Positions 1-5,947 of a stretch of 6,024 nt of DNA are shown piece by piece. The number at the start of each line of letters is the position of its first letter. Position 1 is the stretch's first letter. The notes beneath the pieces were generated by a model. It was not told where the DNA came from. It did no database searches and saw nothing but the letters and a program-made list of their open reading frames with translations. Both the position numbers and the translations under genes were made by a program. This stretch comes from Actinomycetota bacterium (GTDB lineage Bacteria; Actinomycetota; Actinomycetes; Nanopelagicales; Nanopelagicaceae), in the NCBI GenBank assembly GCA_009706135.1, contig WLRX01000059.1, positions 1 through 6,024 of the forward strand, given 5' to 3'.

Positions 1-648
1 ACGTAATACAACTGCATCGGGTGCGATACCAATACTGCGAAGAGCAGCAACACTATGTTGAGTTGGTTTTGTTTTTAACTCACCAGAAGGACCAATGTAT
101 GGAACAAGTGAAATATGCAGGTAAAAAACATTATCCCGACCAACTTCTTGTCTAATCTGTCTAGCAGCTTCTAAAAAGGGTTGAGATTCAATATCTCCAA
201 CCGTGCCACCGATTTCAGTTATCACAATATCGATGTCAGGCGCCACCATCGCACGAATTCTCTCTTTTATTTCATTTGTGATGTGAGGAATTACTTGAAC
301 TGTTTCACCTAAGTATTCACCACGACGTTCACGACTAATTACACGCGAATAAACCTGTCCAGTAGTTACATTGGCAGACCCGTGTAGATTTCTATCGAGA
401 AAACGCTCGTAATGTCCGATATCCAAATCTGTTTCAGAACCATCATCTGTTACGAAAACTTCACCATGTTGAAATGGATTCATTGTGCCTGGATCAACAT
501 TCAAATATGGATCTAATTTTTGCATCGTTACACGCAAACCACGTGAGATTAGTAATCTTCCGAGACTTGAGGCTGTGAGGCCTTTGCCGAGACTTGAGGC
601 GACCCCGCCGGTGACAAACAAATGCTTGGTTACATGAGGTTGGCCCAT
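1..648 (-). CDS. pyrG: CTP synthase, N-terminal part (cut by window edge)
   Basis: CTP synthase makes CTP from UTP, ATP and glutamine in the cytosol, the last step of de novo pyrimidine nucleotide synthesis. Only the first 216 codons of an expected roughly 550 are present, covering most of the N-terminal synthetase (amidoligase) domain; the glutaminase domain lies beyond the left edge. Visible motifs are the P-loop-like [10 protein letters not shown] at residues 14-23, [20 protein letters not shown] at 43-62, the Mg-site region [12 protein letters not shown] at 72-83, TTGQVYS at 95-101, and [11 protein letters not shown] at 145-155. The ATG at 648 gives the usual short leader before KHLFVTGG. 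No clear Shine-Dalgarno precedes it, and it starts 30 bp after the recN stop, so it is probably co-transcribed with recN. Identification is near certain; the start is fairly secure. Confidence 0.97.
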   Translation of the reverse strand, partial: MGQPHVTKHLFVTGGVASSLGKGLTASSLGRLLISRGLRVTMQKLDPYLNVDPGTMNPFQHGEVFVTDDGSETDLDIGHYERFLDRNLHGSANVTTGQVYSRVISRERRGEYLGETVQVIPHITNEIKERIRAMVAPDIDIVITEIGGTVGDIESQPFLEAARQIRQEVGRDNVFYLHISLVPYIGPSGELKTKPTQHSVAALRSIGIAPDAVVLR

Positions 649-678
649 GGAAGAACAACCTATCAGTAAATTAGTTAA

Positions 679-2406
679 TTATCCTTTTATACGCATTTCG
701 AGCAACTCGCTCGCGTGTTCCTTCGCGCTGGAAGATTCCTGTAGACCGGCCAACATTCGCGCAATTTCACTAACACGATCGTCACCTTCTATTCGGTTCA
801 CTCCACTTGATATAACAGTTCCATCAACGCTTTTTTCGACTACATAATGAGAATCTCCCCAAGCAGCTACTTGAGGTAAATGTGTAACAACAATTACTTG
901 TGCGCTTTTTGAAAGTGCATGCAATCTGCGACCTACTTCAATGGCTGCTGCTCCCCCGACACCTGCGTCAACTTCATCGAAAATATAAGTGCCAACAGGA
1001 TTAGACGCCGCAATAACAACTTCAAGGGCGAGCATGACGCGTGACATTTCGCCTCCTGATGCCCCTTTTGCTAATGAAACAAGAGGTCCATCGCGATGCG
1101 TTTGCAAAAACATATGAACCGAATCGCAACCAAATGTAGTGAAATCACTCTCCTTGAGTGCGGCTTCGTAATCAGGTGAAACAATTTCAATGCGCAAGTT
1201 AGTCTGAGGCATTGAAAGAGAGTGCATTTCGGTAGAAACTTCATTAGCTAGCTTAAGGGCAATTTGATTTCGAATCTTCGATAGTGATTTTGCTTCTTCT
1301 AATAAGCTCTTCTTGATCTGAATCAATTCATTTTCTAAAAGGCCTATACGTTCTTCGCCCCCACCTAAATCTTCTAGTTGTGCATTTACTGTTTTACCCT
1401 TCTCAATTAGGGCCAATAAAGATTCATCTAAGTCAGGTAGTTCACCATATTTCTTAACAAATATTGATAATTCCGATTTTCGCTCCTGCAGCTTATCTAA
1501 TCTCTGCGGATCCGCTTCCAATGACTCTAAATATGAAGTCAGGTTCGGCATTAAATCAGCCAAAATAAAAAATGCATCATTGAATTCATCAGAGAATTTC
1601 TCAACTTGTGAATCCTTGCCCTTCACCGAATCTAAGGATTTCTTTGCTTGGCCCAACACATCGATGGCCCCGGAATCGTTACTTTCAAGGGCTGATAAAG
1701 CGAATGTGATTGCAATTCGCAGCTCTTCAACGGAAGATAGCTTAGATATCTCATCATCAATACTTTTGAACTCATCAGCTTTTGGAGAGAGTTTGGTAAT
1801 GGTCTTACTGAACAATTCCAATGAAGCAAAAGCTTCTTCTCGGCTGGCTGCACTCTTCTTTAAATCACTAATACGAGATTTGATACTTGTATATTCATGA
1901 AGAGTTTGTTGATAGGAAGATAAGATCTTACTTAAAGAATCACCAGCGAATCTATCCAATAATTCTCTTTGTCGAGAACCCTTAGTGATAGACAAACCTG
2001 AACTTTGACCGTGAATTTCAATCAAATGTTGACTAGCTTCGACCAAAGTGCTCGCACTAACGGACACACCACTTGCTACCGCTTTGCTCTTACCATCTTT
2101 TGTAACATTTCTAGAGATTGTTAATGTGCCATCTTCAACTTCTAATCCCAATTCTTCAAAATTGCTAACTTTAGTTTTCGGAATACTAAAAAGCGCGCTT
2201 GCCGATAATCTATCTTCACCACTTCTGACCAAAGTGCTTTCAGTTTTTCCTCCGAGAACTAGATTTAACGCGGTAAGAACCATTGTTTTCCCAGCGCCGG
2301 TTTCACCGGTAAGCACTGTTAATCCCTTGTTAAATTCGAGGGTCGCACCTGTTATTACACCAATATTTTTTATGTGAATTTCTTCTAGAAACGTGCGATC
2401 ACTCAC
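679..2406 (-). CDS. recN: DNA repair protein RecN (SMC-like ATPase)
   Basis: RecN is a cytosolic SMC-like ATPase that acts early in recombinational repair of double-strand breaks and helps hold DNA ends or sisters together. Numbered from the chosen start (575 aa, a normal family length), it shows Walker A GETGAGKT at 34-41, IHGQ at 131-134, a charged coiled-coil-like middle at about 160-390, ABC signature SGGEMSR at 450-456, Walker B TYIFDEVDAGVGG at 473-485, the switch-like THLPQVAAWGD at 508-518, and the C-terminal SEIARMLAG block. I chose GTG at 2406 because the protein then begins MSDRTFLEEIHIKNIG, matching the family's typical LEEI start, with AAGG upstream. A longer frame from TTG at 2445 would add 13 residues encoded inside nadK; GTG at 2409 is also possible. 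The start overlaps the nadK stop by 8 nt, implying translational coupling. Confidence 0.97.
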   Translation of the reverse strand: MSDRTFLEEIHIKNIGVITGATLEFNKGLTVLTGETGAGKTMVLTALNLVLGGKTESTLVRSGEDRLSASALFSIPKTKVSNFEELGLEVEDGTLTISRNVTKDGKSKAVASGVSVSASTLVEASQHLIEIHGQSSGLSITKGSRQRELLDRFAGDSLSKILSSYQQTLHEYTSIKSRISDLKKSAASREEAFASLELFSKTITKLSPKADEFKSIDDEISKLSSVEELRIAITFALSALESNDSGAIDVLGQAKKSLDSVKGKDSQVEKFSDEFNDAFFILADLMPNLTSYLESLEADPQRLDKLQERKSELSIFVKKYGELPDLDESLLALIEKGKTVNAQLEDLGGGEERIGLLENELIQIKKSLLEEAKSLSKIRNQIALKLANEVSTEMHSLSMPQTNLRIEIVSPDYEAALKESDFTTFGCDSVHMFLQTHRDGPLVSLAKGASGGEMSRVMLALEVVIAASNPVGTYIFDEVDAGVGGAAAIEVGRRLHALSKSAQVIVVTHLPQVAAWGDSHYVVEKSVDGTVISSGVNRIEGDDRVSEIARMLAGLQESSSAKEHASELLEMRIKG

Positions 2407-3223
2407 CACGCCAACCTTCAATTGGTAACTTGAACTTAGCCACAAGTCGATCGGTAAAAATGGTGGATTTTAAGTGCGCTAGAGTCACCTGAGCGTCATT
2501 CTTTGTTAACAAAATTTGATCATCTTTTTGCAAATCCATTTTCCGCAGAGCATCAGCTGACAATGAGGCGTCCAGTGATTCGATGGTGACAATTATGGTT
2601 GATGATGGGGAAATAACCATTGGACGTGCGAACAACGCGTGAGCTGCAATGGGTAATAAAACCAACGCTTGAACTTCTGGCCATAGAACTGGGCCGCCTG
2701 CTGAAAAAGCATACGCAGTGGATCCGGTGGGTGTTGCGCAGATGATGCCATCACACCCCCACCTAGATAGTGGTCTTTGATCTATTTGCACAAACAAATC
2801 AAGCATTGTCGTACTTTTGCGTTCGATGCATATTTCATTAAGTGACCATCCACTTTGTATTACGACATTATTTCTTTTAACCGCAAAACTTAGAAGCATT
2901 CGTTGATCTAAAACATACTCTCTTTCAATAATCGCTTGGGCTACATCATTAAAAGTGAACGAATCAACCTCTGCCATAAATCCAACATGGCCTAGATTTA
3001 TACCCAATAAGGGGATGTTCAGATCCAGAGCAATTTCGGCACCTCTTAAAATCGTGCCATCCCCACCAAGAACTAGAACAATTTCAGCACCTGATTCTGA
3101 TGCATTCTGCGGAGATAAAACTTCTATTTCTGCACGACTAAGAGCTTCGGTAATTTTTTCGGCAGCTCCATGAGCTTCATTGCGTGAAGAATTTATCAAC
3201 ATCACTATTGATCGTTTACTCAT
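2399..3223 (-). CDS. nadK: NAD kinase
   Basis: NAD kinase phosphorylates NAD to NADP using ATP or polyphosphate and sets the cell's NADP(H) supply. The 274-residue protein is of ordinary length. It carries the diagnostic GGDGT at residues 53-57, GINLGHVGFMAE at 74-85, the NE pair in SLNEICIER at 127-135, and the glycine-rich TPTGSTAYAFSAGGP at 164-178 that forms the NAD pocket. The ATG at 3223 shares its A with the tlyA TAA stop (TAATG), and only a weak GGA precedes it, so translation probably depends on re-initiation after tlyA. Its end overlaps the recN start by 8 nt. The order tlyA-nadK-recN is a long-conserved bacterial arrangement, which supports the assignment. I see no broken motif. 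Confidence 0.97.
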   Translation of the reverse strand: MSKRSIVMLINSSRNEAHGAAEKITEALSRAEIEVLSPQNASESGAEIVLVLGGDGTILRGAEIALDLNIPLLGINLGHVGFMAEVDSFTFNDVAQAIIEREYVLDQRMLLSFAVKRNNVVIQSGWSLNEICIERKSTTMLDLFVQIDQRPLSRWGCDGIICATPTGSTAYAFSAGGPVLWPEVQALVLLPIAAHALFARPMVISPSSTIIVTIESLDASLSADALRKMDLQKDDQILLTKNDAQVTLAHLKSTIFTDRLVAKFKLPIEGWRGE

Positions 3224-4011
3224 TATTGAGGTCCGATCTCTATAGCTTTATCAAGATCTGTTCCTGAAATTTCCCCTGCACCTCGTTTAAGCCAAAGAAA
3301 ATATTCAACATTTCCAGCTGGTCCAGGAAGCGAGCTAGCCACAACTCCTCTAGTTCCAAGCCCAACGTCATAGGCACTCATTGCAACATCCATAACTGCG
3401 GATTTACGCAGGGCTGGATCACGCACAACACCACCTGCGCCCAACTTTTCACGTCCTACTTCAAATTGTGGCTTAACCATGAGCAAAAAATCTGCGTCTG
3501 GCTTTGAAACCGCGGAAAGGGCGGGTAAAACAAGTGTGAGGGAAATAAAGGACAAATCAGCTACTACTAAACCTGTTGGTTCTCCAACAACATCACCTGT
3601 GAGATGTCGGATGTTGGTTCGATCCAAAATGAGCACTCTAGGGTCTTGACGAAGTTCCCACGCTAATTGTCCATAACCAACATCAACAGCAACAACTTCT
3701 CTTGCGCCTCTTCGAAGCAAAACATCTGTGAAACCACCAGTGGACGCACCAGCATCCAAAGCTCTCACACCATCAACAATTACTTCTGGGAAAGCATCTA
3801 GTGCACCAGCTAACTTATGTCCCCCTCTAGAAACAAAATCATCGCGGTCACCTTGCAACGTTATAGAGGTTTGAGCATCCACCTGTGTTGCAGGTTTCGT
3901 CGCGGGAATTCCATTTACTAAAACGCTTCGAGATTCAATTAAATCGGCCGCAGACTCTCTTGAACGAGCGAGTTCTCGCCTCACAAGTTCGGCATCTAAT
4001 CTAGTTTTCAT
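3223..4011 (-). CDS. tlyA: TlyA-type 16S/23S rRNA 2'-O-methyltransferase
   Basis: TlyA enzymes 2'-O-methylate C1920 of 23S rRNA and, in the longer type, also C1409 of 16S rRNA; in mycobacteria loss gives capreomycin resistance. This 262-aa protein has an N-terminal S4 RNA-binding domain (about 1-58), linker SRGGHKLAGAL at 61-71, and an FtsJ-like SAM-binding fold with LDAGASTGGFTDVLLRRGA at 85-103 and VAVDVGYGQL at 107-116. The K-D-K-E catalytic tetrad known from M. tuberculosis TlyA can be placed at K66, D152 (ADLSF), K180 (MVKPQFE) and E236 (NVEYF). The complete S4 start, KTRLDAELVRR, suggests the dual-target type, an inference. It starts 8 bp after the 54-residue upstream gene with no visible Shine-Dalgarno, so coupling is likely. 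Some relatives are annotated as haemolysins, which this sequence does not support. Confidence 0.95.
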   Translation of the reverse strand: MKTRLDAELVRRELARSRESAADLIESRSVLVNGIPATKPATQVDAQTSITLQGDRDDFVSRGGHKLAGALDAFPEVIVDGVRALDAGASTGGFTDVLLRRGAREVVAVDVGYGQLAWELRQDPRVLILDRTNIRHLTGDVVGEPTGLVVADLSFISLTLVLPALSAVSKPDADFLLMVKPQFEVGREKLGAGGVVRDPALRKSAVMDVAMSAYDVGLGTRGVVASSLPGPAGNVEYFLWLKRGAGEISGTDLDKAIEIGPQ

Positions 4012-4019
4012 GAGAAGAG

Positions 4020-4184
4020 TTATAAGCCGTCAATACCTGACAGAGTTTCCTGCAATTTCTGATGTAGAGTTGCATAACGCTGTGCGTGCTCCGAAAGATC
4101 GGTTGCATCGATTTCGTTTAACTCAGATTTAATAGCATCTACGATTGTAGGTTCAGATGCGAAATCCATATTTTCTTGGTTCAT
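4020..4184 (-). CDS. Short conserved-looking protein upstream of tlyA (54 aa)
   Basis: This 54-residue gene is easily missed. The ATG at 4184 shares its A with the preceding gene's TAA (TAATG), and AAAAGG at 4191-4196 stands 6 nt upstream, a good ribosome binding site. The protein is acidic and largely helical by eye, with core SEHAQRYATLHQKLQETLSG at residues 31-50 ahead of the C-terminal IDGL. A small protein of about this size sits in the same place in other actinobacteria, for example Rv1693 beside tlyA in M. tuberculosis, so I read it as that positional counterpart. The similarity is from memory and position, not a search. It holds one or two amphipathic helices, no signal peptide and no membrane segment. 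Function is unknown. Its stop lies 8 bp before tlyA, so its translation may feed tlyA. Confidence 0.78.
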   Translation of the reverse strand: MNQENMDFASEPTIVDAIKSELNEIDATDLSEHAQRYATLHQKLQETLSGIDGL

Positions 4185-4507
4185 TACTTACCTTTTTTTG
4201 AAGGAGCAGATTTCTTCTTTGCCGATGTCGGTTTTGAAGTTGTGGCATTTTTCTTAACAGATGCTTTCTTGAGCGCCGTCTTCTTTAATGCATCCAATTC
4301 AGCTCGAAGTTCGTCGAACTCTTCACGTTTGATAAAACCCATTCGAGAAACTGTGCTGTTAACTTCCTCATCGATTTTGGACTTAAGAGCGTCACCACTT
4401 TGCTTAACCCAAGTGTTTAGTGCATTAGCTAATTCCGCGGGCGTGCGCTCTCCTTCACTTACCTTGTTTAGGTACGTGCGCAACGATGAAAACAAATCAT
4501 TAGCCAT
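4184..4507 (-). CDS. Small coiled-coil protein with lysine-rich tail (phasin-like or UbiK/BMFP-like)
   Basis: This 107-residue protein has three visible parts. Residues 1-45 are a predicted helical region (LFSSLRTYLNKV, then ELANALNTWVKQ). Residues 46-74 hold a second helix with RMGFIKREEFDELRAELDAL, resembling the REEFD-L-A pattern of BMFP/UbiK coiled-coil proteins and of small phasin-like proteins. Residues 75-107 form a disordered tail with 13 lysines among Ala, Ser and Thr, like histone H1 or HBHA tails. There is no signal peptide or membrane segment. I infer an oligomeric cytosolic protein whose tail could bind nucleic acid or another polyanion; a phasin or ubiquinone role is not shown. 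AAAGGCGG at 4513-4520, 5 nt before ATG, supports the start. It lies 45 bp after the SSB-like gene and overlaps the next gene by one base. Confidence 0.85.
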   Translation of the reverse strand: MANDLFSSLRTYLNKVSEGERTPAELANALNTWVKQSGDALKSKIDEEVNSTVSRMGFIKREEFDELRAELDALKKTALKKASVKKNATTSKPTSAKKKSAPSKKGK

Positions 4508-4552
4508 TACAACCGCCTTTATGGATGACCTTGGAGCCAGGCTAAAGAGTAC

Positions 4553-4909
4553 CTAAATTCGAGAAATCTCGGCTGCTTCTACCTGCCAGCGGCTGGCTAA
4601 CCCACTTGGGCCTTTCCAAAATCTTCTATGGATAGAGCCAGAAATCTCAATCCACTCATCTGGCTTAAGAGATAGAGCGCTGCGACGCGTTTTCGTACTC
4701 CACGCTCCGATATCTAGTGTGTCTACTCCGCTTAGTTCCAAACGAGAAATAATCAATCGAAACTCAACAACCTTGTCTCCGCTTGGTAGCGTTTTTTCAA
4801 TGGCTGAATCAGATACCCTGCCACGTAACATCACATCATTGAGTGAATAATCTGGCTCTTCGTGTTGAATTTTTTCTTTGGGATTTTTACTCTTTTTTGT
4901 TGTAGCCAT
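4553..4909 (-). CDS. SSB-like OB-fold protein
   Basis: Residues 23-116 of this 118-aa protein read as an OB-fold of the single-stranded DNA-binding family: LNDVMLRGRV (strand 1), LPSGDKVVEFRLIISR (strands 2-3), VDTLDIGAWS, then WIEISGSIHRRFWKG and a final strand ending in AAEI. It probably binds single-stranded DNA or RNA. It is shorter than the canonical Ssb and lacks the Gly/Pro-rich linker and acidic DDDIPF-type tip that recruits repair proteins, so it is more likely a paralogue than the main replication SSB. A basic N-terminus (residues 1-13, TTKKSKNPKEK) precedes the fold. Two adjacent ATGs exist; the one at 4909 stands 5 nt after AAGGAG, the one at 4912 only 2 nt, so I prefer 4909. It heads the tightly packed run towards pyrG. 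Confidence 0.88.
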   Translation of the reverse strand: MATTKKSKNPKEKIQHEEPDYSLNDVMLRGRVSDSAIEKTLPSGDKVVEFRLIISRLELSGVDTLDIGAWSTKTRRSALSLKPDEWIEISGSIHRRFWKGPSGLASRWQVEAAEISRI

Positions 4910-4914
4910 CATTG

Positions 4915-4920
4915 CTCCTT
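4915..4920 (-). promoter_or_regulatory. Ribosome binding site deciding the SSB-like start
   Basis: The minus strand reads AAGGAG, then CA, then ATG ATG. The first ATG (4912) is only 2 nt away, the second (4909) 5 nt. The usual 5-9 nt spacing favours the second, giving a 118-residue product. Confidence 0.7.
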
Positions 4921-4999
4921 ATAATCATAAAATCGAATTTCTTAGATTCAGATAATGATGATTTAAGCTTCTGACAAATTACTTCACGTGCATTTTCCT

Positions 5000-5008
5000 T
5001 GTGGATAA
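5000..5008 (-). promoter_or_regulatory. Perfect DnaA-box match (TTATCCACA)
   Basis: The minus strand reads TTATCCACA, the high-affinity DnaA consensus, 5 bp beyond the TPR stop and about 90 nt upstream of the SSB-like start. I found no second box in the window, so this is not an origin cluster. It could be a regulatory or titration site, or chance: a given 9-mer on either strand is expected about once in twenty windows of this size. Confidence 0.45.
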
Positions 5009-5013
5009 TTTCC

Positions 5014-5832
5014 TTAAGGTTGTGAACGCTCCAGTGCATCAGTTTCTTCTTCTGGATCTATCTGGGCACACTGACTAAACCAGTGCGTGGATTCATCTTT
5101 TCGTCCAGCTTTTTCCAGGGCGTCGGCATATGCGTAGCGCAATCGCACGGCCCATGGCTCTTTATCAATCTTTAATTCCTTACACGTTAAAGTTATGACA
5201 GCAGCATCGAATTCGCCCAAATCACTTCGTGCGCCAGAAGCGACAATGCGCATCTCAATTTCCTCTGCTTTTTCTAAACGCGCAACTTCTGGTGATCCAG
5301 CTAAAGCTAGTGCTTTTAATGGCTTTCCGAGCCCTCTTTCACAATCAGCCATAACCGGCCACATAGATACATCACCTGAAATTCGATGTGCGGCTCGTAA
5401 TTCTTTCAACGCAACCTCATAATGCCCAGCGCGATAAGCGGCATAACCAGCACTTTCTCGAACCACGGCTAGTCGGCCTGCGTGATAAGCCGCTGCAATA
5501 CCGTGTTTATACGCTAATTCTGGATCTGTATCCATATTTAGATTGATACAAACTAAATGCCTGGCAACAACTTTTGCATTCTCGGCAGACAAACTTAATA
5601 ACTCAGCACGTACAGTTTTTTCTAATTCTTCACCAGTGACTTCTTCTGGAATATCTGGTTCAAAAATTCGTGGACGCAAACGACTCATATCGCGATCTAC
5701 GGGTGCTGGTCTGGCACCTCGACTGTCTTGTCGAGGAGCACCGGGACGCGAAGAAGATCCTGCTCGCTTTGTTGTTGGCGCAGAATTTCTTGAAGGTTTA
5801 TCTGAAAATGATTTTTTATCGCGATCATTCAT
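5014..5832 (-). CDS. TPR-repeat protein, actinobacterial Rv1691-like
   Basis: This 272-residue protein has two parts. Residues 1-50 are disordered and basic, rich in Ser, Arg, Pro and Lys (for example KRAGSSSRPGAPRQDSRG), as in nucleic-acid- or ribosome-associated tails. Residues from about 60 on are helical TPR-like repeats: AYKHGIAAAYHAGRLAVVRE, then AGYAAYRAGHYEVALKELRA, a region near DCERGLGKPLKALAL, and RYAYADALEKAGRKDESTHW near the C-terminus. By position (upstream of the tlyA-nadK-recN group) and architecture it matches the actinobacterial family that includes Rv1691; its function is not known to me. It is presumably a protein-protein scaffold with no signal peptide or membrane segment. 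The ATG at 5832 follows AAGGAGG at 5838-5844 with 5-nt spacing, a near-ideal site. The usual HAD-type phosphatase gene does not follow it. Confidence 0.88.
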   Translation of the reverse strand: MNDRDKKSFSDKPSRNSAPTTKRAGSSSRPGAPRQDSRGARPAPVDRDMSRLRPRIFEPDIPEEVTGEELEKTVRAELLSLSAENAKVVARHLVCINLNMDTDPELAYKHGIAAAYHAGRLAVVRESAGYAAYRAGHYEVALKELRAAHRISGDVSMWPVMADCERGLGKPLKALALAGSPEVARLEKAEEIEMRIVASGARSDLGEFDAAVITLTCKELKIDKEPWAVRLRYAYADALEKAGRKDESTHWFSQCAQIDPEEETDALERSQP

Positions 5833-5837
5833 ATAAA

Positions 5838-5844
5838 CCTCCTT
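5838..5844 (-). promoter_or_regulatory. Strong Shine-Dalgarno of the TPR gene
   Basis: The minus strand reads AAGGAGG, then TTTAT, then ATG. The full anti-SD match and 5-nt spacing make it the strongest ribosome binding site in the window and fix the start at 5832. Confidence 0.85.
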
Positions 5845-5865
5845 TGTTGTATTTGATTACCCAGC

Positions 5866-5871
5866 ATTCTA
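5866..5871 (-). promoter_or_regulatory. Probable -10 box of the TPR gene promoter
   Basis: The minus strand reads TAGAAT, 5 of 6 to the TATAAT consensus, giving a start site near 5859 and a leader of about 27 nt that keeps the Shine-Dalgarno. No good -35 hexamer is visible; the 17-nt position reads GTTTTC. A promoter is expected here, because the rRNA terminator lies just upstream. Confidence 0.45.
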
Positions 5872-5881
5872 CTTTTTAATG

Positions 5882-5899
5882 TACATGAGAAAACATGTA
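5882..5899. repeat. Inverted repeat TACATG-N6-CATGTA in the promoter region
   Basis: A perfect 6-bp inverted repeat with a 6-nt AT-rich spacer lies just upstream of the TAGAAT box, spanning where its -35 hexamer would be. The spacing (centres 12 bp apart) would suit a dimeric regulator. It could also be a weak RNA hairpin or chance in AT-rich DNA. Confidence 0.4.
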
Positions 5900-5905
5900 G
5901 AAATT

Positions 5906-5939
5906 AAAAAAGGGGCACTAATAAAAGTGCCCCTTTTTT
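5906..5939 (-). terminator. Intrinsic terminator of the rRNA operon
   Basis: An 8-bp perfect stem (GGGGCACT at 5912-5919 with AGTGCCCC at 5926-5933) closes a 6-nt loop. On the minus strand a run of six T residues follows, and the flanking A/T runs extend the stem. It begins about 8 nt after the 5S 3' end, the expected place for rrn transcription to stop. The symmetry would also allow termination in the opposite direction. Confidence 0.93.
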
Positions 5940-5947
5940 TAAAAGAA

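Larger units (their letters stand above)
4913..5013 (-). promoter_or_regulatory. Spacer between TPR gene and SSB-like gene; weak promoter candidate
   Basis: This 101-bp spacer is the longest between genes in the run after the TPR gene. On the minus strand it offers TTGTCA (4972-4977, 5 of 6 to the -35 consensus), a 17-nt gap and TATCTG (4949-4954, only 3 of 6 to the -10 consensus). A perfect DnaA box lies further upstream at 5000-5008, and AAGGAG at 4915-4920 is the ribosome binding site. No intrinsic terminator is visible, so read-through from the TPR gene is equally possible. The promoter call is weak. Confidence 0.25.

Noticed and set aside
560..600. Two identical 14-base copies of CCGAGACTTGAGGC (560-573 and 587-600) inside pyrG
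   Set aside because: Each encodes ASSLG in the conserved [17 protein letters not shown] region of CTP synthase; the protein motif itself repeats, so this is not an independent DNA element.
647..847. Plus-strand open frame of 66 codons over the end of recN
   Set aside because: It is antisense to recN, has no recognisable protein features and is explained as the complement of a real coding region. The same holds for plus-strand frames at 1580-1900, 2048-2377, 2955-3173, 4176-4556, 5195-5422, 5543-5836 and 5670-5879.
1632..1853. Minus-strand 73-codon frame inside recN
   Set aside because: It is out of frame within the RecN coiled-coil region, has no ribosome binding site I can see and resembles no family.
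2407..2445. Longer RecN start at TTG 2445
   Set aside because: It adds 13 residues with no family likeness that lie wholly within nadK; the GTG at 2406 fits the usual RecN N-terminus.
5000..5008. Replication origin
   Set aside because: Only one DnaA box is present, with no AT-rich unwinding cluster and no dnaA or dnaN neighbours.
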